DNA of 64,000 nt, from NCBI GenBank assembly GCA_963664245.1, contig OY760934.1:2790001-2854000 (forward strand). The letters are read 5' to 3'. This DNA comes from GCA-2711565 sp963664245. Lineage in GTDB: Bacteria > Bacteroidota > Bacteroidia > Bacteroidales > GCA-2711565. Position numbers and translations under genes: made by a program. Numbering within the stretch: position 1 is the first letter of the stretch; every line of letters starts with the position of its first letter. Positions 15,941-24,179 of the stretch are shown piece after piece. Below the pieces are notes generated by a model. That model was not told the DNA's origin, searched no databases, and saw only the letters and a list, made by a program, of their open reading frames with translations.

Positions 15941-18900
15941 ATGGATTTATTTACACAAAGTAAAATCTTTCGTCTTTTCGGGCGAAGAGAAGTATTGACC
16001 TCAAAAATGAGAGTCATGAGAACAATTACGTTTTTAATGATTGCATTTTTGCAAATCAGTATGGTGGCGGATGTTTATTCGCAAAACATCACCCTTTCTG
16101 AAAAAAATGCCACCCTGGAAAGTATTTTTAAAAAAATTGAAGCACAAAGCAATTACCAGTTTTTTTACAACGAGCGGCTTATTAAACAAGCCCATCCCGT
16201 TAACATTGAGGTTACCAATGTCACCATTACCGAAGTGCTGGATTTGTGTTTCCTGAACCAGCCCCTTAGTTATTCTATTGTGAAAAATACGGTGGTTGTA
16301 AAGCAGAAAAAAGAACCCGACCTTTTAACGGTAAATGGTAGCGTTACGGATAAAGACGGAGACCCTTTACCCGGTGCTACCGTTTTAATTAAGGGAACAA
16401 CTAAAGGAACCACTACTGACGCCAATGGAAATTATGTCCTTAAAGTTCCCGAAGGCACTGTTTTGGTTTTCACCTTTATAGGGTATGAAAAACAGGAAAT
16501 ACCGATTTCTGATCATCAGGAAATCAATGTAATCATGAAAGAAAAAACTGCAGAATTGAAACAAGTCGTAATTACCGGTATGTATACACGAAAAAAAGAA
16601 AGTTTTACAGGAGCTGCAACAACATTTACCGGTGAAGAATTAAAAACCATCGGAAATAAGAATGTTTTAGAGAGCTTACAAACATTGGATCCCTCCTTTG
16701 TAATGGTTGAAAATAATATTCAAGGTTCTAACCCCAACCAATTACCAAAATTTGAGATTAGAGGGAAAACGGCTATTACTACAGCAAATCTGAATAATCA
16801 ATTCAGTAATGATCCCAATCAGCCATTATTTATCCTGGATGGATTTGAAAGTACCTTACAGGCTATTTATGACTTAGATATAAACCGGGTAGCGTCGATT
16901 ACCATTCTGAAAGATGCAGCCTCTACTGCTCTATATGGATCAAAGGCTGCAAACGGAGTAGTCGTTGTAGAAACAAAACGCCCAACTGCAGGAGAACTAC
17001 GTGTAAATTATACCGCAGATTTTTCTTTTGAAGTTCCTGATTTGCGCAGTTTTAATTTGATGAATGCTGCTGAAAAATTAGAGTTTGAAAGACTGACAGG
17101 TGCTTATTCGACTACCCAAGAAAATCAATGGGAATTGGATGAAATATATGCCCAAAGATTAGCTAATACTCAACGGGGAGTGAATACCTACTGGTTAAGT
17201 GAACCTGTGCGTACCGGAATTACCAACAAACATTCATTACAATTATCCGGTGGGAACCAGGACCTGCTTTTTAATGCCGGTGTTTCATACGGCAACCAGC
17301 AAGGAGTTATGAAAGGATCCGGTAGGGAAACATGGGGAGCTAATATTAATCTTACCTATCGAAAAGGGAAATTAAATATTTCCAATATGCTTTCTATTTC
17401 CGGTTACAAAGGAGATGAATCGCCTTATGGTTCTTTTTCCAATTTTGCATACGCCAACCCTTATTACCAGAAACGGGATGCAGATGGTTTTGTCTCAAAA
17501 TACCTTGACTCAATTACTTTTCTGGGTGCTGAGCTTCCGGTGAATCCTTTATATAATGCTTCACTTTTTAGTATTGATCAAGACAAGAGCTTTTCATTCA
17601 ATAATAATATACAGGCGATATGGACCCTTTCAAGCAGTTTACGTTTAGAGGGAGGTTTCCAGGTGATGAAGGGAAATACAACTTCTGTTGTATTTATTCC
17701 TCCTGAAAATACACAATTTGACGGGACTGATATTCACGAAAAAGGGACTTATACCAATACCCGTCTTGAAAACAGATCATACAGCGGGAACCTGATGCTT
17801 ACCTTTGCTAAAGTCATCAATAAGCACCAGATAAATGCCAACATCCGAGGAGATATTGGGGAAACACATAGCCAAACAACCGGCTTTTCTGCCGTAGGCT
17901 TCCCCTATGGAACCAATGGAAATCCCATATTTGCATATAGCTATACCCCTTATGGAAAACCTTCTGCATATACATCCACCTCCCGTAGTGCCGGATTTAT
18001 GGCAGGTATTAATTATGTTTACGACGAACGCTTTTTGTTTGATGCCGTTTATCGACTGGATGGCTCTACTGTGTTTGGATCGAACCGTATGTTTCGCCCC
18101 TTTGCCTCAGTTGGTATTGGATGGAATTTACATAAAGAATCTTTTTTGGAAAAAGCCAGTTGGGTTGATTTATTAAAAATCCGTGCAGATGTAGGTATTA
18201 CCGGTAATGAAAATCTTGGACAATTTACTTCTGTTTCCACATTTACTGCAATAACAGATATAAATAATTTTGGAATAGGTGGCTTAACCTTACTTTCGTT
18301 GGGGAACCCCAATCTTGAATGGCAAAAAACCCGTCAGCTAAGTTGTGGAATTGATTTTACATTATGGAACAACAGGCTGAGTGGTTACGTGGAATATTAT
18401 GATAAACGAACAGATCCCCTTGTTATCGGGGCAGTTGGGACACTTCCTTCTTCAGTAGGGATCAACGAAAATTATGTGTTAAATGTCGGAAATTTGACCA
18501 CCGAAGGTTGGAGTGTTAACTTACGGGTATCCCCGGTTTATAATGTGAAAGAACGCATTATTTGGACCATTGGGGTTACCGGTAGCACCTACAAGAGCAC
18601 TTATGGTGGTCTTGGAAATAAACTGGATGTTTATAATGAACAAGAACTGAAAAACAGGAGTCTTATGAGATACAAAGACGGATACAGTCCTGATGATATG
18701 TGGGCAGTGGTTTCCAGGGGCATTGATCCTGCTACCGGAAGGGAAATTTTCCAGAAAACGGATGGAACACTCACATTTGATTACGACACTGAAGATATTG
18801 TAAAAGTAGGCAATACTCGGCCCAAATTGGAGGGTGTGATTAATTCATCGTTTACCTATAAAGATTTTACCCTTGGAGCCAATATCCGTTACAGGATAGC

Positions 18901-19282
18901 CGGTTATTTATTTAACAATGCATTGTATGACAAAGTGGAGAATATTTCAACAGCAGAACTTGTTTACAACCAGGATAAACGGGCATTGTATGACAGATGG
19001 CAGAAGTCCGGGGATGTTGTACAATTTCGAGCAATAAATTTTATGGGTATATTACCGGATATGTCCTCCCGATTTATTCAGAAGGATACCCATTTTGTAG
19101 GTGAATCCATTAGCTTAAGCTGGCGTAAATCGGATGGCTGGATTAAAAAACTCAAGATGCAATCCCTGAGCATTAGCCTTTACCTGAATGATATATTCAG
19201 GATCGAAACGGTACAAAGTGAACGGGGGATTGAGTATCCTTTTTCCCGCTCTGTTTCCCTTAGCCTTAATGTTTCATTCTAA
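15941..19282 (+). CDS. SusC-like TonB-dependent receptor with STN signalling domain
   Basis: 1113 residues from the ATG at 15941; the frame is open upstream to 15851 (TTG) and an internal ATG at 16007 also precedes the signal sequence (RTITFLMIAFLQISMVADVYSQ). After the signal come an STN domain (about 50-122, LESIFKKIEAQSNYQFFYNE), a carboxypeptidase-regulatory-like domain (about 127-205, VTDKDGDPLPGATVLIKG), the plug (about 215-340, LYGSKAANGVVVVETKR) and a 22-strand-type barrel to the last aromatic residue (SLSLNVSF). It should import a ligand across the outer membrane with TonB energy, with the following SusD-like lipoprotein as lid. The STN domain links it to the FecR protein encoded upstream. 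The ligand is unknown; there are no glycan-degrading enzymes nearby. Confidence 0.95.
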   Translation: MDLFTQSKIFRLFGRREVLTSKMRVMRTITFLMIAFLQISMVADVYSQNITLSEKNATLESIFKKIEAQSNYQFFYNERLIKQAHPVNIEVTNVTITEVLDLCFLNQPLSYSIVKNTVVVKQKKEPDLLTVNGSVTDKDGDPLPGATVLIKGTTKGTTTDANGNYVLKVPEGTVLVFTFIGYEKQEIPISDHQEINVIMKEKTAELKQVVITGMYTRKKESFTGAATTFTGEELKTIGNKNVLESLQTLDPSFVMVENNIQGSNPNQLPKFEIRGKTAITTANLNNQFSNDPNQPLFILDGFESTLQAIYDLDINRVASITILKDAASTALYGSKAANGVVVVETKRPTAGELRVNYTADFSFEVPDLRSFNLMNAAEKLEFERLTGAYSTTQENQWELDEIYAQRLANTQRGVNTYWLSEPVRTGITNKHSLQLSGGNQDLLFNAGVSYGNQQGVMKGSGRETWGANINLTYRKGKLNISNMLSISGYKGDESPYGSFSNFAYANPYYQKRDADGFVSKYLDSITFLGAELPVNPLYNASLFSIDQDKSFSFNNNIQAIWTLSSSLRLEGGFQVMKGNTTSVVFIPPENTQFDGTDIHEKGTYTNTRLENRSYSGNLMLTFAKVINKHQINANIRGDIGETHSQTTGFSAVGFPYGTNGNPIFAYSYTPYGKPSAYTSTSRSAGFMAGINYVYDERFLFDAVYRLDGSTVFGSNRMFRPFASVGIGWNLHKESFLEKASWVDLLKIRADVGITGNENLGQFTSVSTFTAITDINNFGIGGLTLLSLGNPNLEWQKTRQLSCGIDFTLWNNRLSGYVEYYDKRTDPLVIGAVGTLPSSVGINENYVLNVGNLTTEGWSVNLRVSPVYNVKERIIWTIGVTGSTYKSTYGGLGNKLDVYNEQELKNRSLMRYKDGYSPDDMWAVVSRGIDPATGREIFQKTDGTLTFDYDTEDIVKVGNTRPKLEGVINSSFTYKDFTLGANIRYRIAGYLFNNALYDKVENISTAELVYNQDKRALYDRWQKSGDVVQFRAINFMGILPDMSSRFIQKDTHFVGESISLSWRKSDGWIKKLKMQSLSISLYLNDIFRIETVQSERGIEYPFSRSVSLSLNVSF

Positions 19283-19295
19283 AAAAATATTAATC

Positions 19296-20711
19296 ATGAT
19301 ACGAAAATACAATTATATTATTCTTTTATGCCTGCTTAGTATAGTACTGGGCAGTTGTAAAAAATACCTGGAAATACAACCCGAAGATAAATATACAAAG
19401 GACCAGGTTTTTTCTAACGAATATGCTATCCGAGAAGTTTTGAATGGGCTCTATAATAGTCTGGCAAATAATTCACTTTATGGGGCCAACCTTACATTAA
19501 CTTCCGTAGAAGTGTTGGGACAACGATATAACACATTTAATAATTATAGTTATCTTCAGAAATATGATTATTCAGATACATACCATGTACAACCGCTCTT
19601 TGATAATCTGTGGACACAGGCCTATTCTGTCATTGCACAAGCAAATAATTTTATTGAAGAGCTTAATAAAGCCACCCAGGAAGGTATTATTCCCAGTACA
19701 AAAGCTGATTTACTAAAGGGAGAAGCCATGGGTATCAGGGCCTTGATCCATTTTGACCTGTTGCGTTTGTTTGGCCCGGTGTATACAACTTCCCCGGAGG
19801 ATGAAGCCATCCCTTACTATACAAAAGCCGATGCGAAAGCACAACCTATTCTTACTGCCACCCAGGTGATGGATAATATATTAGCTGATCTGTCCGAAGC
19901 CCAGGAATTATTGGACAATGATCCTGTAATAGCAGGAGGTGTGATTGCCTCACAGGATTTTTACACTGGTTACCGTAACCAGCGGTTGAATTATTATGCC
20001 ATCATGGCACTGAGGGCCCGGGTTTGTTTATATGCCGGTAATACAACCCTTGCCCATGACCTGGCAAAAGAAGTACTGGATGAAGGAGAAACCTGGTTCC
20101 CATGGTTGGATTACAGCGGTATTGTCTCTGAACCCGACAATCCGGACAGGATTTTTTCTACGGAAGTATTATTTGGTATTTATAATTCCAATTTGTACAC
20201 TAATTTTGCAAATTTCTTCAGTTCTGATTTGCAGGATTCCCAAATATTTTCTGCCCATCCTGACCGATTAGTCCAAGCATTTGAGGACAATGAAAACGAT
20301 TATCGCTATACCACAACTTGGCTAAACAGCATAAAGGGATACCGTATATTTTACAAATATGCAGATATTGAAGATCAAACTGAACCCTGGCGTTTTATCC
20401 AGCCATTGATCCGTAAAACAGAAATGTATTATATTTTGGCTGAAACGGAAACAGATCCGGATGCTGCCCTTGATTACCTGAATACGGTACGGTACAACAG
20501 GGGGTTGACAGACCTTAGCAGTGTGCCAGATATCAATGCTGAAATTCAGAAAGAATACCAAAAAGAATTTTGGGGTGAAGGGCAATTGTTTTTCTATTAT
20601 AAACGAAAAAATATTTCCTATATACCTGATGCTACTAATGGATATTCCTGGTCTACCGTATATCCTGTTTATGTGGTTCCGTTGCCTCTTTCAGAAACAA
20701 ATTCACGTTAA
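19296..20711 (+). CDS. SusD/RagB-like outer-membrane lipoprotein
   Basis: 471 residues from the ATG at 19296. A lipoprotein signal (IILLCLLSIVLGSCKK) puts the mature N-terminus at Cys. The helical TPR-like SusD fold is indicated by the YLEIQPEDKYTKDQVF start, GEAMGIRALIHFDLLRLFGPV (typical ARALRAFxYFxLVRxYGxVP region) and the C-terminal YYILAETETDPDAALDYLNTVR. The partner of the SusC protein encoded 13 bp upstream, it forms the surface lid that captures ligand. The frame extends upstream into susC without a start that would give a signal peptide, so the longer form is rejected. Confidence 0.95.
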   Translation: MIRKYNYIILLCLLSIVLGSCKKYLEIQPEDKYTKDQVFSNEYAIREVLNGLYNSLANNSLYGANLTLTSVEVLGQRYNTFNNYSYLQKYDYSDTYHVQPLFDNLWTQAYSVIAQANNFIEELNKATQEGIIPSTKADLLKGEAMGIRALIHFDLLRLFGPVYTTSPEDEAIPYYTKADAKAQPILTATQVMDNILADLSEAQELLDNDPVIAGGVIASQDFYTGYRNQRLNYYAIMALRARVCLYAGNTTLAHDLAKEVLDEGETWFPWLDYSGIVSEPDNPDRIFSTEVLFGIYNSNLYTNFANFFSSDLQDSQIFSAHPDRLVQAFEDNENDYRYTTTWLNSIKGYRIFYKYADIEDQTEPWRFIQPLIRKTEMYYILAETETDPDAALDYLNTVRYNRGLTDLSSVPDINAEIQKEYQKEFWGEGQLFFYYKRKNISYIPDATNGYSWSTVYPVYVVPLPLSETNSR

Positions 20712-20729
20712 ACCTTATAAGAGAAAAAA

Positions 20730-21458
20730 ATGAAAAAACGAACATATATATTATTACCAGTTTTATTGTTATCTATTTTGTATTCCTGCAAAAAAGAAAC
20801 CTTAAAAACCTATGACACGGCTGACAATATCTATTTTCATTTTACCAGCGCGCAAGATAGCCTGGATGTTACCTTTGCATACAGCGAAGCTTCCGTTCAG
20901 GATTCTGTCGTAAATATACCGGTATATGTGACCGGTGTACCTATAAATCATGACAGGACTTTCACGGTGGAAATAGATCCGTCTTCTACGGCTATCGAAA
21001 ATACACACTATGTTCTTCCCGAAACCTTTACCATACATGCAGGACAAGTAATAGATAATATTCCTATAAGACTGATCAGAACACAAGATATCAAGGACGA
21101 AGAAGTAATACTGATTCTACAGCTTAAAACAGGTGGAGATTTTAAATCTGATCTGGAAGGAGAGCGTGACAGACAGACATTTAAAATATCCTTTTCAGAT
21201 ATATTAGTGCCAGGGCCATATTGGTCCAATTCGGTTTTTGGGACATTCAGCGTAAAAAAAGTACAGCTATTGCGTGAGGTGGCCGGTATGCCATTTGATT
21301 TTTTGATTTCGCCACCTACTGAGTATAACTATTTCCTTGCAACAGAGTACTATGGAATCATACTGAACCGTTACTTGCTGGATATGGAAGCTGCGGGGAA
21401 TACTGTTTATGAGGAAGATGGTGTAACTCCAATGAAAATGGGAAATTATTTTCGGTAA
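20730..21458 (+). CDS. DUF4843-type lipoprotein
   Basis: 242 residues with a lipoprotein signal (YILLPVLLLSILYSCKK). The body has the features of the DUF4843 family commonly found behind particular SusC/SusD pairs: DNIYFHFTSA near the start, a Calx-beta/Ig-like part (NIPVYVTGVPINHDRTFTVEID, IPIRLIRTQDIKDEE) and a C-terminal GPYW...FG segment (about 160-175). It is probably an accessory surface lipoprotein of the same transport complex. It lies 18 bp after susD and 38 bp before the next lipoprotein gene. Confidence 0.82.
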   Translation: MKKRTYILLPVLLLSILYSCKKETLKTYDTADNIYFHFTSAQDSLDVTFAYSEASVQDSVVNIPVYVTGVPINHDRTFTVEIDPSSTAIENTHYVLPETFTIHAGQVIDNIPIRLIRTQDIKDEEVILILQLKTGGDFKSDLEGERDRQTFKISFSDILVPGPYWSNSVFGTFSVKKVQLLREVAGMPFDFLISPPTEYNYFLATEYYGIILNRYLLDMEAAGNTVYEEDGVTPMKMGNYFR

Positions 21459-21496
21459 GTATAATTTAATTAAAATCTTTCATAATACCTAAAAAT

Positions 21497-23011
21497 ATGA
21501 AAATCAATATAAAAAAAATATTTACAAACAGCCTTTTATTGGGCTTCTTTATTGCCGCATTTTATGCCTGTGATAAAGATTTGGGAAACTATGATTACCA
21601 TGATATCAATGAAATTTCTTTTGAAAGTTTTGATACGGTGAACGGATACAACGTTTTTACAGGAGATTCTTTAAAGATTTATCCCGACTTAGTGATGACA
21701 AAAGATCAGAATGCCTCCGAGAACGATTATTTGTATGAATGGTCTATACATATTACGGAATCATACAACATCTACGATAGTATTATTTCTACGGAAAAGA
21801 ACCTTAAAGCAAAAATTTTGCTTGATCCGGGTAATTATTTTTTGCAATACAAAGTTACGGATAAAACAACGGGAGTCCCTTTCCACATCAGGACGAATTT
21901 ACTGGTAAGTACGCCGGTTTATGAAGGTTACCTGGTACTCAATAATGTTGACGGACAGTCAAGATTGGATATGTTATCATACAACAATACTGATCATATT
22001 TTTATCCAATATACAGATGTTCTGGAAAAAATGGGCTCCTCCTTACCTCCACAGGGAGAACCCTATCAGATTCAGTGTATATATTATACCCGCTTCCTGG
22101 AAAATTATGGAATCTACCTGCTTACAGCCTCTGGAAGCAACAGGTTAGAGGAGGAAACGTTTGACTGGGAACCTACTTACGATATCCGCTATCAGATGCT
22201 TGGAGATATACCGGCAGATTTTAGGGCAGAAAAAATAAGCGGTACGGTTCTATATGGTATTTTTCCTTTGCTCTATATGTACTCGGATAATAACATCTAC
22301 AGCCATCAGCCTATGAACGGACATATGTTTAAATATGTTCCGATTAATAATTACGGGAATATTAGTGAGCCATTCAAGGCCTCTCCTTATCTGGCTACAA
22401 ATGGAAATACTGCCGTAATGTATGATATGGATAACCAGAAATTCGTAACATCCTCTTATCAAAGCGTTTCCGTAGAAGAAGTTCCCGTGGCTTTAAATTA
22501 TCCTACGGGCTATGACCTGGTGTATATGGAGCGTAATTATTTAGGAACGGTATATGCAATATTGCAGGATCCATCGACTTCTAAATATTATATGCTCCGT
22601 TTCCAGATTGGAGCGGAACAGGATTATTTCAAGGAAATAACGGGAACCGATTTTGCCAATGCCACCCATTATGCGGTAAGCCCGGACCTGGGGTATTTGT
22701 TTTACAGTGTGGGAGGAAAGCTTTACGAATATGACCTTTCATTACAAACCAGTATAGAAATGCTGGATAAAGGAGGGGAAGAGATTACTTATCTCTCATT
22801 CCAAAACTTCCTTGGCCGAAGCAGTAATACAAATTATGGAAATTGGGCGAAACTGCTTACGGTAGGATCTTATGATTCTTCAGGAACTTCCGGTAGTAAC
22901 GGAACCCTTGGGTTATATTCCGTACCTCCGGTGAATGGCCAGATTGTACAAACAAACCAATGGACAGGATTTGGAAAAATTATAAGCGTTTCTTATAGAG
23001 AACGGTATTAA
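21497..23011 (+). CDS. PKD-like family surface lipoprotein
   Basis: 504 residues. A lipoprotein signal (LLLGFFIAAFYACDK) is followed by DLGNYDYHDINE, the usual start of the PKD-like (PKD_6-type) proteins encoded with SusC/SusD/DUF4843. A PKD-like beta-sandwich occupies about 40-135 (YEWSI, ILLDPGNYFLQYKVTDKTTG), followed by a propeller-like or beta-rich domain (about 145-500) with repeated Y/G-rich strands. It is likely the substrate-binding or surface-exposed component of the locus. The gap of 235 bp downstream contains a hairpin and a new leader, so the ABC genes may have their own promoter. Confidence 0.8.
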   Translation: MKINIKKIFTNSLLLGFFIAAFYACDKDLGNYDYHDINEISFESFDTVNGYNVFTGDSLKIYPDLVMTKDQNASENDYLYEWSIHITESYNIYDSIISTEKNLKAKILLDPGNYFLQYKVTDKTTGVPFHIRTNLLVSTPVYEGYLVLNNVDGQSRLDMLSYNNTDHIFIQYTDVLEKMGSSLPPQGEPYQIQCIYYTRFLENYGIYLLTASGSNRLEEETFDWEPTYDIRYQMLGDIPADFRAEKISGTVLYGIFPLLYMYSDNNIYSHQPMNGHMFKYVPINNYGNISEPFKASPYLATNGNTAVMYDMDNQKFVTSSYQSVSVEEVPVALNYPTGYDLVYMERNYLGTVYAILQDPSTSKYYMLRFQIGAEQDYFKEITGTDFANATHYAVSPDLGYLFYSVGGKLYEYDLSLQTSIEMLDKGGEEITYLSFQNFLGRSSNTNYGNWAKLLTVGSYDSSGTSGSNGTLGLYSVPPVNGQIVQTNQWTGFGKIISVSYRERY

Positions 23012-23050
23012 ACTTTTAAAAACGTAACCTTGTTCTTAATAAATAACCTC

Positions 23051-23088
23051 CTCCGCTAATGCCCCTATCCGGGTTCTTAGCGGGGAGG
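23051..23088 (+). terminator. Hairpin downstream of the SusCD lipoprotein genes
   Basis: CTCCGCTAA (23051-23059) pairs with TTAGCGGGGAG (23077-23087) with a two-base bulge. It lies 40 bp after the PKD-like gene. The following sequence (AATATTAAAATTTT) is A+T-rich but has no clean T-run, so a partial terminator or processing site is more likely than a full stop. Confidence 0.5.
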
Positions 23089-23246
23089 AATATTAAAATT
23101 TTAAAATAGAACTCATTCTTTAAAAACTAAAAACACTTAATCCTTCACCGAACAATAGCCCTACTGAAGGAAACGTCTATTGCTCCTGTCACCAAACAGT
23201 AGTAAGAAAAAGATTATCTAATAAGAATTAACTAAGGAAGAACTTT

Positions 23247-24167
23247 ATGAAAGAATCACTGATAAGAATAGAAAACCTATCCCACCGTTACAGTATTCAA
23301 TGGGCGGTCAAGGATGTGAGCTTTGAAATACCCGGCAAAGGTATTTACGGATTGCTTGGTTCCAATGGAGCCGGGAAATCCACCACCATGAACATCATGA
23401 GCGGGGTTTTAAAGCAGACCCAGGGAAATGTTTATATAAAAGGTATTAATATGTCAAAAGACCCAATTGGGGCTAAAAAACAAATTGGCTTTTTACCACA
23501 ACAACCCCCTTTATATACAGATACAACAGTTGAAGAATACCTGGTTAATTGTGCCTATTTACGCATGATTGAAGCCAAAGAAATCAAATCGGCCGTAGAA
23601 GAGGTGATGGAAAAATGTGCTATTATGCACTTTAGAAAGCGTTTGATACGAAACCTCTCGGGTGGTTACCAGCAGCGGGTAGGCATCGCACAGGCAATCA
23701 TCCACAAACCTGCTTTTATCATCCTGGATGAACCGACCAACGGTTTGGACCCGAACCAGATTGTTGAGATTCGAAAATTGATCAAAGAAATTGCCCAAGA
23801 GCGTGCTGTATTATTATCAACCCATATCCTTACAGAAGTTCATGCCATCTGTGACCATATCATGATGATCGAGCATGGAAAGCTGGTTTTCTCCGGTAAA
23901 ACCGAAGAATTTGATAATTATTTGACCCCAAATACCATTTTTGTCCGCTTGTTGGAAATGCCCCCTGTGGATGATTTAATGAAGATAGAAGGTGTTGAGA
24001 GTGTGGAAGAATTGGGAGGGCCTGATTACCGTTTACGGTTTTCAACCCTGAATGATGCAACGGAACGGATTGTTTTGGAAAGTGTAAAAAACAACTGGCG
24101 ACTGGATGAAATTAAAGCAGAGAAGAATTCATTGAATGACGTCTTTTCAGCATTGTCAAAAAATTAA
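23247..24167 (+). CDS. ABC transporter ATP-binding protein, GldA-like
   Basis: 306 residues. It has all ATPase motifs: Walker A GSNGAGKST (about 37-45), Q-loop (FLPQQPP), signature LSGGYQQR (about 139-146), Walker B FIILDEPTNGLDP and switch His (LLSTHIL). The C-terminal extension after residue 220 resembles that of drug-export and GldA-type ATPases. It would energise the membrane protein encoded 12 bp downstream. Position behind a SusCD locus suggests export or envelope remodelling linked to that system, but substrate and direction cannot be read from sequence. Confidence 0.92.
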   Translation: MKESLIRIENLSHRYSIQWAVKDVSFEIPGKGIYGLLGSNGAGKSTTMNIMSGVLKQTQGNVYIKGINMSKDPIGAKKQIGFLPQQPPLYTDTTVEEYLVNCAYLRMIEAKEIKSAVEEVMEKCAIMHFRKRLIRNLSGGYQQRVGIAQAIIHKPAFIILDEPTNGLDPNQIVEIRKLIKEIAQERAVLLSTHILTEVHAICDHIMMIEHGKLVFSGKTEEFDNYLTPNTIFVRLLEMPPVDDLMKIEGVESVEELGGPDYRLRFSTLNDATERIVLESVKNNWRLDEIKAEKNSLNDVFSALSKN

Positions 24168-24179
24168 AAAATAAAGGTT

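Noticed and set aside
19188..19295. Longer N-terminus of the SusD-like protein overlapping susC
   Set aside because: The extra 36 residues would bury the lipoprotein signal peptide; the ATG at 19296 gives a standard SusD lipoprotein.
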